This document shows positions 6,668-14,058 of a stretch of 28,712 nucleotides of DNA, piece after piece; position 1 is the first letter of the stretch; every line of letters starts with the position of its first letter. Origin of the DNA: an uncultured Clostridia bacterium. Its GTDB lineage: Bacteria; Bacillota; Clostridia; Christensenellales; Aristaeellaceae. The notes beneath the pieces were generated by a model. That model ran no database searches. It had not been told where the DNA came from and was given only the letters and a program-made list of their open reading frames with translations. The translations under genes were made by a program, and so were the position numbers. Location: NCBI GenBank assembly GCA_934630975.1, contig CAKTXH010000026.1, forward strand, positions 1 to 28,712, read 5' to 3'.

Positions 6668-7846
6668 TTACACCCGCGTCCGAATCTTGGAAAGCACCTC
6701 TTCGCCGTTCACAAACACGGCCTTCGTCTGGCACTGGATATCGCGCAGCGGGTTGCCCTCGAAAATCGCGATATCCGCATCCTTGCCGGCCTCGATGGAG
6801 CCGACGCGGCTGTCAATGCCCACGACATGCGCCGGGTTGATGGTAATCGCGCGCCATGCGGATTCCTCCTTCATGCCCGCCTTGACCGCCAGACCCGCGC
6901 ACAGCGGCAGGTAATACAGCGGAATGACCGGCGCATCGGTGATGATGCAGACCTCCAGCCCGGCGTTATCCAAAATGCCTGCGGTCGCAAAGCTCTTTTC
7001 CTTCAATTCCTGCTTGGATTTGGATCCGAACGACGGGCCGACCAGCACCGGTTTGCCCGCTTTGACCAGATGGCTGACAATCAGATGGCCCTCCGTCACG
7101 TGATCCAGCGTGATATCCACGTCGAATTCCTTCGCGATGCGGATGGCGGTCAGGATGTCGTCCGCGCGGTGCGCATGCGCCTTGAGCGGAATTTCCTTTC
7201 GGATGACCGGCAGCAGCGCCTCCAGCTGCATATCGAACGGGCGGGTCTTGGTTTCGTCCTTCTCCGCCGCTTCGACTTCCTTCGCGTAGCGCTGCGCCTT
7301 GAAAAGCATCTCGCGCAGCGTCGCCGCGACGGCCATACGCGTCACCGGCGACTTGCGGCCGTTCTGGCCATACGCGCCCTTCGGGTTCTCGCCGAACGCG
7401 ATTTTCATCGCCGCCGGGTATTTGAGAATCATGTCGTCCACGCAGTCGCCGTACAGCTTCATCGCCACGAACGAACCGCCCAGCACGTTGGCCGAGCCGG
7501 GGCCGGTCACCGCCGTCGTCACGCCGCCGCCCAGCGCGTTGCCGAACGCCTCGTCCATCGGGTTGATGCCGTCGATGGCGCGGATTTCCGGCGTAACCGG
7601 GCTGGAATACTCGTTGGTGTCGTTGCCCTCCCAGCGGGTCGCCTCTTCATGGATGCCGATGTGGCAGTGCGCGTCCACAAAGCCCGGCGTGACAATGCAG
7701 CCCGCCGCGTCGATGATCTCCGTTCCCGCCGGAACGTCGAGGTTCTGCCCCACCGCGACGATCTTGCCGCCGTCGATGAGAATCTGTCCGTTTTCGATGT
7801 CGCCGCCCGTAATCGTCTTGACCAGACCGCCCTGAATCAGTTTCAT
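6668..7846 (-). CDS. Metal-dependent amidohydrolase, imidazolonepropionase-related
   Basis: This 392-residue cytosolic TIM-barrel hydrolase has the small beta-sandwich at both ends (LIQGGLVKTITGG... and ...VFVNGEEV). The first metal-binding motif is DAHCHIG (H60, H62). Further candidate ligands are H224/H226 (LKAHAHRADD), H249 (TLDHVTEGH) and D304 (IITDAP). The VTPEIRAIDGINPMDEAF and TGPGSANVLGGSF segments are typical of a Clostridia amidohydrolase group related to imidazolonepropionase, whose substrate is not established. A histidine-utilisation role is unlikely, as no other hut gene is present. The ATG at 7846 follows AAGGAG by 9 bases; the frame is open further upstream but that would overlap the previous gene. 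It lies 19 bases after the metallophosphoesterase gene and 20 before the regulator gene. Confidence 0.9.
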   Translation of the reverse strand: MKLIQGGLVKTITGGDIENGQILIDGGKIVAVGQNLDVPAGTEIIDAAGCIVTPGFVDAHCHIGIHEEATRWEGNDTNEYSSPVTPEIRAIDGINPMDEAFGNALGGGVTTAVTGPGSANVLGGSFVAMKLYGDCVDDMILKYPAAMKIAFGENPKGAYGQNGRKSPVTRMAVAATLREMLFKAQRYAKEVEAAEKDETKTRPFDMQLEALLPVIRKEIPLKAHAHRADDILTAIRIAKEFDVDITLDHVTEGHLIVSHLVKAGKPVLVGPSFGSKSKQELKEKSFATAGILDNAGLEVCIITDAPVIPLYYLPLCAGLAVKAGMKEESAWRAITINPAHVVGIDSRVGSIEAGKDADIAIFEGNPLRDIQCQTKAVFVNGEEVLSKIRTRV

Positions 7847-7865
7847 ATGCTTGATCTCCTTTGCC

Positions 7866-9065
7866 TTATGGCTTAAAATGGATATCCACCACCGAAATAT
7901 CCGCATCCGTGCCGATGCGCATATCCGGCCCGTAAACGCCTACGCCGGATGTGACCACGCTGGTCATGCCGCCCACCTTTTTCAGCCCCGCCGGGTTTTC
8001 CCACGCGGTGCGAATCGCGATATTGAGCGGGAAGAACTGGCCGTCGTGCGTATGGCCGCAGAGCATCACGTCCACGCCCGCGTCGGCGTTCTGCTGCAAA
8101 AAGCGCGGCTCATGTTCGAGCGAGATCACGAGTTTGCCCGTGTCGATCCCGTCCATCAGCTCGGTCAGGCTCTTGCGGCTGGCCGTGCCGTCGCCCGCGT
8201 TCTCGTAATCCTTGCGGCCGATGACGTAAAAGCTGTCGTCGATCAGCCGCGTTTCATCCGCCAGGATCGTGATGCCGCTTTCGCGGACAAACCGCTCCAT
8301 TTCCGCGCTGCGCTGCGTGTTTTCCAGCCGTTTGGTGCTGAACCCGCTGAACAGGCGCTCGGCCACGTCGTGGTTGCCCCAGCAGGCGTAAACGCCCAGC
8401 CTGCTTTGAAGCTGGCGAAGGGAGGCTTTCACGGCCTCCGGGTCGTCGATGCCCTCCACCGTGTTATCAAAAATGTCGCCCGCAATGAGGATGATATCCG
8501 CATCCTGCGCGTTGACTTTTTCCACCATGTTCGCGATGCGTTCCGTGCCGACGCTGTACCCCATATGCAGATCCGCAATCAGCACCACGCGCAGGCTGTC
8601 GCGCCCGCCGCCGTCCTTGTCAGTCTGCACGGCATAATGCTTCACCGTCAGTTCGGATGCGTGGTGAATCCCCAGCAGGCAGGTCAGGATGATGCCAAAC
8701 CACACCGCGCCGCCGAAGATGAGCTTGGGGTTGCCCTTCCGCGCGGTGAGCCTTTCCGTTCGGTGAAATCGTTTAGAAAGCCGCGCCAGCACCTCGATGA
8801 TGACGTAAGCCGAAAACAGATAGATGAATATGCCGTAAAACCCGAAGGACACGCGCAGAATCAGCTTCCTGGCCGTCCCCTCCGGCAGAATATGCGCCAG
8901 CGGCATGCCCATCGCAAAGACGGAATACACGCCCGCCGTCAGCAGCGAAATGAGCTTGGCGACCCGCTCCGGCAGGTTGCGGTGCAGAAAGATCGACGTG
9001 CGCGCGGCCACGTAAGCGTTGGCCGCCAGATAGCCCGCCAGCACGAAAAATGCGCTGATCCGCAT
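7866..9065 (-). CDS. Membrane-anchored metallophosphoesterase (YkuE-like)
   Basis: A 399-residue protein with four hydrophobic segments in the first 135 residues (about 3-20, 36-58, 70-93, 114-134), then a calcineurin-like phosphoesterase domain. All metal-site motifs are present: DLH (165-167), GDIFD (196-200), GNHD (230-233), LEHEP (near 318) and GHTHDGQ (337-343). The membrane-anchored YkuE/YpbG group contains UDP-diacylglucosamine-type and other phosphoesterases; the substrate here is unknown. Its ATG shares one base with the stop codon of the upstream gene (TAATG), and GAGGAGG lies within that gene's end, so the two are translationally coupled. Confidence 0.92.
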   Translation of the reverse strand: MRISAFFVLAGYLAANAYVAARTSIFLHRNLPERVAKLISLLTAGVYSVFAMGMPLAHILPEGTARKLILRVSFGFYGIFIYLFSAYVIIEVLARLSKRFHRTERLTARKGNPKLIFGGAVWFGIILTCLLGIHHASELTVKHYAVQTDKDGGGRDSLRVVLIADLHMGYSVGTERIANMVEKVNAQDADIILIAGDIFDNTVEGIDDPEAVKASLRQLQSRLGVYACWGNHDVAERLFSGFSTKRLENTQRSAEMERFVRESGITILADETRLIDDSFYVIGRKDYENAGDGTASRKSLTELMDGIDTGKLVISLEHEPRFLQQNADAGVDVMLCGHTHDGQFFPLNIAIRTAWENPAGLKKVGGMTSVVTSGVGVYGPDMRIGTDADISVVDIHFKP

Positions 9066-10819
9066 TAAACGAAAGCCTCCTCATCGAGGCGAAGCCGAGC
9101 GTCGTTGACCTTGTAGACCACCTCGTCCGTGATGCCCTCGCCCTCATTGGGATAAAAATGGGAATAAACCTGATCCGCGCAGAACAGCGCGGCCAGCGCG
9201 ATGCACAGGCCGATCAGCACGCTGCGCTTGACCTTGTGCAGCAGGTTGTCAAACAGCGGCGCAACGCCGTAGACGACCGCCATGCCGCCCAGACCGAAGA
9301 CCAGCAGGCCCTCCGCGCAGATACGCCCGTGCAGGTTGAGAAAATAGCCCGCGTAATCCCACCAGCGGCGGTCGTACACGGTTTCCAGATAGTACGCGGT
9401 GAAGTATTCGACAATGCCGCAGACCACGACCGTCGCCCAGAATTCCAGCCACGGCTTGTCGCGCAGTTTGTAAAGCGCCAGCAGCACCAGCACGCCGCCC
9501 GTGCCGTAAATCGGCAGCCATGGCCCGTGAAGCACGCCGCGGTTGACGAACGTGCCCGCCGAAACCAGATGCAGCACGACCTCCCAGCACCAGCCGATCA
9601 TCGAGAACAGGAAGAACAGCAGCACCAGCGTCGTCACCGGGTATTTGCGGGTGAACAGCGCCGGTTCGTGATCCTTGTGCTCATATTGCAGCAGCGGGCT
9701 GAGCCGAATCGGATAGGAGATCCCCTGCTCGCTGCGGCGCATATACCGCAGGCGGTACTCGCGATCCTGAATTTTTTCACGCGCGACGTCCTGCGGGTTG
9801 ACGAACAGCGTCACGCCGAGGTATTCGCCAAAAAAGCGTGAAACCTTGTTGCCGTATACGCGCTCGGGCAGCTTTTCCACTGGCCTGCCCAAGTCGTTAT
9901 AGGCGCGGCGCAGCGTCTTTTCGCCGGCCTTTTCAAACAGATACGTATCGCGCAGCGCTTCCGCGTCGCCCTCCGCCTTCGCCTGCGCGCGCACGGCGGC
10001 ATAAAACTCGCACCGCGTAGCCGTGATGTAGGCGCTGGCAAAGAACAAATCGGTCAACCCAAACGTCGCCACGCCCAGCAGGTGCCACGGCACGAAGGTC
10101 AGCTCCATCAGGAAGCACTCCCACTTGTGACCGTTCATCATTTTGCGGGAAAGCGCAATCGCGTCCTTGCCCTTCATCGTCGGGTTTTCCGCCAAAATGA
10201 AGCCGCAGAGATAGTAGGAGAACGTCTTGATCACGCCGCCGATAATTGTCAGCCACCAAAGCCCCCGCTGAATGGAGACGCGCAGCATCGCCAGCGACGT
10301 ATGCCCCCAGCAGCGCGCGTTGTGCAGATACAGCGCGCGGTACGGCGGCACTTCCTCATAAACGCGCATTTCCATAAACAGTCGGCGCAGGATGACGACA
10401 AACGTATTCGTAACCAGCACCCAATAGACCACCGAAACCGCACTGCTGAGCGCAATGGCAATCGTCTGGCCCCACTCGCTCGCCCCTGCCAGCGACAGCA
10501 CGGTGTTATTCACAATATCCTGAATCGAGCCGTCGGCAATTTTATTGACGGCCATCGCGAACACGCCGCGGCTGTTCGCCGGAGCACCCGCCCGGCCGAA
10601 GGACGCAAGGAAATTGGAAATCACGTCCCATTTCTGCTGTGTCAAATGCAGGCTTTCCAGCGAACCCGTGAATTCCGTGCCCAGAAACGCTGCGACCAGA
10701 CAGACCATGATCGCCATCCAGTAATGGCTGAAAACGGCCTTCCGCCCCGCGCGCTTCCAATCCCGGCGCGCCTGACGGCCAAAGGCCGCGTAAACCTTTT
10801 GCTCTTTCTTTTGCTCCAT
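9065..10819 (-). CDS. Polytopic membrane protein, DUF975-like plus CmpB-type domain
   Basis: This protein of 584 residues looks like a fusion. The N-terminal half (about 1-260) has several membrane segments and resembles DUF975 proteins. A cytosolic linker of about 120 residues follows. The C-terminal half (about 385-560) matches the putative ABC-transporter type IV (CmpB) family, seen in FSMIGWCWEVVLH, FVNRGVLHGPWLPIYGTGG and later helices. The ABC label of that family rests on weak grounds, and no ATPase or binding protein gene is nearby. The second in-frame ATG at 10819 is seven bases after GGGAG; the first (10825) overlaps the binding site. It is the first gene of the operon and is coupled to the phosphoesterase gene. 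Confidence 0.8.
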   Translation of the reverse strand: MEQKKEQKVYAAFGRQARRDWKRAGRKAVFSHYWMAIMVCLVAAFLGTEFTGSLESLHLTQQKWDVISNFLASFGRAGAPANSRGVFAMAVNKIADGSIQDIVNNTVLSLAGASEWGQTIAIALSSAVSVVYWVLVTNTFVVILRRLFMEMRVYEEVPPYRALYLHNARCWGHTSLAMLRVSIQRGLWWLTIIGGVIKTFSYYLCGFILAENPTMKGKDAIALSRKMMNGHKWECFLMELTFVPWHLLGVATFGLTDLFFASAYITATRCEFYAAVRAQAKAEGDAEALRDTYLFEKAGEKTLRRAYNDLGRPVEKLPERVYGNKVSRFFGEYLGVTLFVNPQDVAREKIQDREYRLRYMRRSEQGISYPIRLSPLLQYEHKDHEPALFTRKYPVTTLVLLFFLFSMIGWCWEVVLHLVSAGTFVNRGVLHGPWLPIYGTGGVLVLLALYKLRDKPWLEFWATVVVCGIVEYFTAYYLETVYDRRWWDYAGYFLNLHGRICAEGLLVFGLGGMAVVYGVAPLFDNLLHKVKRSVLIGLCIALAALFCADQVYSHFYPNEGEGITDEVVYKVNDARLRLDEEAFV

Positions 10820-10850
10820 GCACATTCTCCCTCATCCGTATTCAGAAACC

Positions 10851-10878
10851 ATTATACCATAAAAAGCCGTTTGCACAA
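10851..10878 (-). promoter_or_regulatory. Promoter of the four-gene operon 10819-5247
   Basis: On the minus strand TTGTGC and a perfect TATAAT are 16 bases apart, and the -10 is extended (TGGTATAAT). It lies 32 bases upstream of the chosen start codon. The remaining gap towards the yitT-like gene (10879-10970) shows no further clear signal. Confidence 0.72.
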
Positions 10879-10996
10879 CCAGAAACTCGATTTCAAAGCG
10901 GGCGAAGGCTGCCCGAAACTGGGTTCCATCCCGATTGGGCGCAAAACCATATTTCAAAAAAGGCGTTCCCGGCCATATACTTTCAATTATCCTTAT

Positions 10997-11004
10997 GCTA
11001 TACT
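10997..11004 (+). promoter_or_regulatory. Extended -10 promoter of the yitT-like gene
   Basis: TGCTATACT is an extended -10 element 36 bases upstream of the ATG. No good -35 is visible 16-18 bases upstream, which an extended -10 can tolerate. Confidence 0.5.
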
Positions 11005-11040
11005 GAATTCAACAAATCCGCATACGGAGGAACGACCATC

Positions 11041-11949
11041 ATGAACGAGAAATCCCGCTTTTCGGCACTCGCAAAAGAAACCCTGATTTTAACCGCGGCG
11101 GTAGCCGTCATCGCGGCGGCGGTGTTCTTTTTTCTGGTACCCAGCCATACGTCTGTCAGCAGCATTTCCGGTTTGGGCATTGTGCTGTCGAATTTTATAC
11201 CGCTTCCGCTGTCGGCCATCACGATGATTTTGAATATCGCCCTTCTGATCATCGGGTTTATGACCTGCGGAAAAGAATTCGGGGCTAAAACCGTTTATAC
11301 GAGCGTGATGCTGCCTTTGTTTCTCGGCCTTTTCGAAATCGCCTTCCCTCATTTCGATTCCATGACGGGCAGTCAGGAGCTTGACGTGCTCTGCTATATT
11401 CTTGTCGTGAGCATCGGCTTGAGCATCCTCTTTAACCGAAACGCCTCCTCCGGCGGACTGGATATCGTGGCCAAAATCATGAACAAGTACCTGCATATGG
11501 AGCTTGGAAAAGCCATGTCTCTATCCGGCATGTGCGTGGCGTTATCGGCCGCGCTTGTCTATGATAAAAAGACGGTGGTGTTGAGTATTCTCGGCACGTA
11601 TTTCAACGGCATGGTTCTGGATCGCTTCATTTTCGACAACAACAGAAAGCGCCGTGTCTGCATCATCACCGAAAAAGAAGAAGAACTCCGCCGGTTCATC
11701 ATTCACGATCTGCACAGCGGCGCCACGATCTACGAAGCCATCGGCGCGTACAATTTTGAAAAGCACCGTGAAATCATCACCATCGTCGATAACAGCGAAT
11801 ATCAAAAACTGATGAATTTTATAAACCGCGAAGACCCGAAAGCCTTTATCACCATTTATAATGTATCCAGCATGCAGTATCAGCCGAAAACGCGAACGAA
11901 GAACCGCTCGGCGGACGCATCCGCGCAGACGCCGATTCAAAACGGGTAA
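11041..11949 (+). CDS. YitT-family membrane protein (DUF2179 C-terminus)
   Basis: A 302-residue protein with five to six hydrophobic segments in the first 190 residues. The SSGGLDIVAKIMNKY and GTYFNGMVLD segments are typical of the YitT family. The C-terminal cytosolic DUF2179 domain (about 205-285) includes KEEELRRFIIHDLHSGATIY and the ending EDPKAFITIYNV. The cellular role of the family is not known; a transport function is often guessed. The ATG follows GGAGGA by 9 bases. It is a single-gene unit with its own promoter and a large terminator hairpin after it. Residues after about 285 form a polar tail with no match I recognise. Confidence 0.92.
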   Translation: MNEKSRFSALAKETLILTAAVAVIAAAVFFFLVPSHTSVSSISGLGIVLSNFIPLPLSAITMILNIALLIIGFMTCGKEFGAKTVYTSVMLPLFLGLFEIAFPHFDSMTGSQELDVLCYILVVSIGLSILFNRNASSGGLDIVAKIMNKYLHMELGKAMSLSGMCVALSAALVYDKKTVVLSILGTYFNGMVLDRFIFDNNRKRRVCIITEKEEELRRFIIHDLHSGATIYEAIGAYNFEKHREIITIVDNSEYQKLMNFINREDPKAFITIYNVSSMQYQPKTRTKNRSADASAQTPIQNG

Positions 11950-11970
11950 GGCTTGTTCCGTCGGCACGCT

Positions 11971-12049
11971 ACCCGAAAACAGAAGAAAAAACCGACGCTG
12001 CAAGGCTGTCTCAGCCCGCAACGCCGGTTTTTTCTCATTCTGTTCGGGT
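11971..12049. terminator. Long nested bidirectional terminator
   Basis: The outer arms ACCCGAA...CAGAA and TTCTG...TTCGGGT, middle arms GAAAAAACCG and CGGTTTTTTC, and an inner hairpin GGCTG-TCT-CAGCC form one nested palindrome of about 79 bases with small bulges. It sits between the convergent yitT-like gene and the C69 peptidase gene, and carries a T-run on both strands. Confidence 0.85.
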
Positions 12050-12072
12050 GGATTCAAGCTCCATCCGCATCC

Positions 12073-13608
12073 TTACTCCGCTTCCGCCAGAGACGGCACG
12101 AAGTTCTTCCATGTATTGAACTCGCCGCGGCTGCTGTTATAGCGCTGGGTGCTGGTGTTTGCAATCATGTACCAGGTCAGCTCGTCATACATCGTGTCGC
12201 AGTCGGCAAGCGCCTTTTCCTGCTTCTCCACGGTGTAATTCGTCAGGTATTCGGCGGCCTTCGCCGGGTCTTCGGCGTAGAGCTTCGCCGCTTCGGCCAG
12301 CACAGCCGGGTATTCTTCGACCAGCGCATCCTCGACGCTCTTCCAGTACGCGCGAACGCCGGTGCCATAGTGCTCGCGATCCTGCTCACTCAGGGCGCAC
12401 AGGCGCTTGAAGTGGGTGTGCGCATAGCTCAGGTCATAGCCGTAGCTGTCGGACGTGAAGCCCTCCGGCGTATGGTCGAACATCTCGGCCACGTCGGTCA
12501 CGAGGTTGGAGAGCGGCAGATAGACGGAATGCTCCGCGTTCGCCAGCGTCGTCCACGTCACGGCGGACATGGCGGCGGGCAGATCATCGTAAATCTCGAT
12601 GGCCGAGCAGTTCACCTGGCGCTCGATGCCGATCACGCGGATATCCGGGCGGCCCGTCTCTTCGGGATCCCACTGCGTTCCCTCGAAGCGGGAGCGGGTC
12701 AGTTCAAAGATGTCGCTCAGGCTGACCTTTTCATCCGGCTGATAGAACAGCGGATAGCGGGTCGTCATCGCGTAATCCTCCGCGGTGGACGGCGCGAGCA
12801 GCTCGTGGCCATACCACGTGCGGCGGTTCGAGCCGGCGTTCAGGTTGCGCGCGCCGACATAGGTTGCGAACAGATCGACGTTGCCCGCTTCATCGAGCAC
12901 GGTCTGACCTGCGGCCTCCGGCACGGAGAACAGCCCTTCGGAATGGAGCAGGCTTTCGCCCTCCACATAGTCCGCGACGGAGCCGAGCATGCACTCGTTG
13001 CCAAACACCGCCACAGCGTCCTCCGGCATCTTCACTGCCACCCACTGATGGCCGGAATAGCTCTCCAGATACCACGCTTCCTGCTGGTCGGCAATCATAA
13101 ACGTATTGGATTCGGAGCTGCCGTAGGTTTCCATGATCTTGCCGTAGTTTTCAACCGCTTCGCGCGCCGTGGCGGAAACCGCCGCAATATAGCCGCTGAT
13201 CCACGTCTCGGACGCGCCGTCCTCCACATACGGATCGGCCGCTTTCATCGCGTCGCTGATGTAGGTCGTCACCGAGCCGGTCATGGTCACGCCCATCTCG
13301 TTGGCCACGGCGTTATCCCACAAGCCCTCGATGAACGGCGTAGAGGTGTACTGGTAGGTCACATCCGGCAGCGGCACTTCGTTCGCGCCGACGGTCACGG
13401 TGCGCCCCGGTTCCTCGCTGTGCGGATAGACGACCTGCTTCGCCTGCGCGGTGTTCCACGCATCAACGGTATGGCCGATGATGGTATGGCCGCTGGCGCT
13501 GGCCTGTTTGCCGACGTAGTAGCCCGTGCAGGCCAGCGCGCCGGAGCTGGAAAGGGTCATGGCAGCCGTCACCGCGAGACAGGCTGCGCGCTTGAAGAGC
13601 TTGTTCAT
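12073..13608 (-). CDS. Exported C69-family dipeptidase
   Basis: A 511-residue peptidase U34/C69 protein. These are N-terminal nucleophile enzymes that use a cysteine at the start of the mature chain to cleave dipeptides. Here a signal peptide (MNKLFKRA, a hydrophobic stretch, then SGALA) ends exactly before C27 in CTGYYVGK, so signal peptidase cleavage after ALA would expose the catalytic Cys. Cytosolic relatives cut themselves. Family segments visible further on include ANEMGVTMTGS, EAWYLESYSGHQWVAVK and the acidic QWDPEETGRPDIR region. The ATG at 13608 follows GGAGGA by 7 bases; the frame is open 15 codons further, but that would add charged residues before the signal peptide and lacks a binding site. 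No twin-arginine motif is present, so export is Sec-type. Confidence 0.93.
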   Translation of the reverse strand: MNKLFKRAACLAVTAAMTLSSSGALACTGYYVGKQASASGHTIIGHTVDAWNTAQAKQVVYPHSEEPGRTVTVGANEVPLPDVTYQYTSTPFIEGLWDNAVANEMGVTMTGSVTTYISDAMKAADPYVEDGASETWISGYIAAVSATAREAVENYGKIMETYGSSESNTFMIADQQEAWYLESYSGHQWVAVKMPEDAVAVFGNECMLGSVADYVEGESLLHSEGLFSVPEAAGQTVLDEAGNVDLFATYVGARNLNAGSNRRTWYGHELLAPSTAEDYAMTTRYPLFYQPDEKVSLSDIFELTRSRFEGTQWDPEETGRPDIRVIGIERQVNCSAIEIYDDLPAAMSAVTWTTLANAEHSVYLPLSNLVTDVAEMFDHTPEGFTSDSYGYDLSYAHTHFKRLCALSEQDREHYGTGVRAYWKSVEDALVEEYPAVLAEAAKLYAEDPAKAAEYLTNYTVEKQEKALADCDTMYDELTWYMIANTSTQRYNSSRGEFNTWKNFVPSLAEAE

Positions 13609-13646
13609 TCGCTTCTCCTCCGTATGACGATTTGTCACCTTTTTCT

Positions 13647-13673
13647 CGGCCAAATATTCAATTTATCTGGCCG
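13647..13673. promoter_or_regulatory. Inverted repeat in the C69 peptidase leader
   Basis: CGGCCAAATAT and ATCTGGCCG-type arms pair at about 10 of 11 positions around AATTGA. It lies between the transcription start expected near 13687 and the ribosome binding site, so it could be an operator or an mRNA hairpin. Confidence 0.45.
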
Positions 13674-13693
13674 GTTTCAAAAGATTTGCGCCT

Positions 13694-13722
13694 ATTATAC
13701 AGCCAAAATTCGCAATTATCAA
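13694..13722 (-). promoter_or_regulatory. SigmaA-type promoter of the C69 peptidase gene
   Basis: On the minus strand TTGATA (13717-13722) and a perfect TATAAT (13694-13699) are exactly 17 bases apart, about 86 bases upstream of the start codon. Confidence 0.8.
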
Positions 13723-13852
13723 GCGTTTTCCGTATTTTTATTCGTGAAAGAAATGATTACCCATCAGGTCAATCGGGAAATTCATTCACTTTCTTTTGCA
13801 TTTTGTCTACATTGCAGTTGTCATTTTGTAAATATCAAAAACAGACAAAGCG
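13723..13852. other. AT-rich non-coding stretch
   Basis: Together with the leader and the repeat element this belongs to the 450-base gap between the C69 and M18 peptidase genes. The 130 bases are clearly AT-rich compared with the flanks. I see no ribosome-binding-site-led reading frame, hairpin or tRNA in it. Confidence 0.4.
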
Positions 13853-14058
13853 ACTCCTTCCGTCAGCTTCGCTGACAGCTTCCTCCAAGAGGGAGCCTAT
13901 TCGGCGTATTATTGTCTCTTTTGTAATGAAAAAGCTTTTCTTGATATAAAACAAAAGCCTCCCTCTTAGAGGGAGGTTTGAAATCGTCGCCGCCTGTGGC
14001 GGATTCAGACGATAGAAAGCCCCAAAGGTTGGCACAACGAAGTTGTGACGGAAGGAGT
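13853..14058. repeat. MITE-like element with 13-bp terminal inverted repeats
   Basis: The ends ACTCCTTCCGTCA (13853-13865) and TGACGGAAGGAGT (14046-14058) are perfect inverted repeats. Next to each end is a small hairpin (GTCAGC-TTC-GCTGAC; CACAAC-GAA-GTTGTG). Inside are two facing GCTCCCTC-type blocks: GCTTCCTCCAAGAGGGAGCC and CCTCCCTC-TTA-GAGGGAGG. Near 13983-14013 a further stem carries ATCGTC/GACGAT arms around GCCGCC-TGT-GGCGG. It encodes no protein. The right end touches the M18 gene stop codon with no spacer base. I recognise the AGAGGGAG/GACGGAGGGAGT style from dispersed repeats in Clostridia, but copy number cannot be judged here. Confidence 0.75.

Noticed and set aside
13609..13653. 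Longer start for the C69 peptidase
   Set aside because: It would put charged residues ahead of a normal signal peptide and lacks a binding site; the start at 13608 follows GGAGGA at the usual distance.
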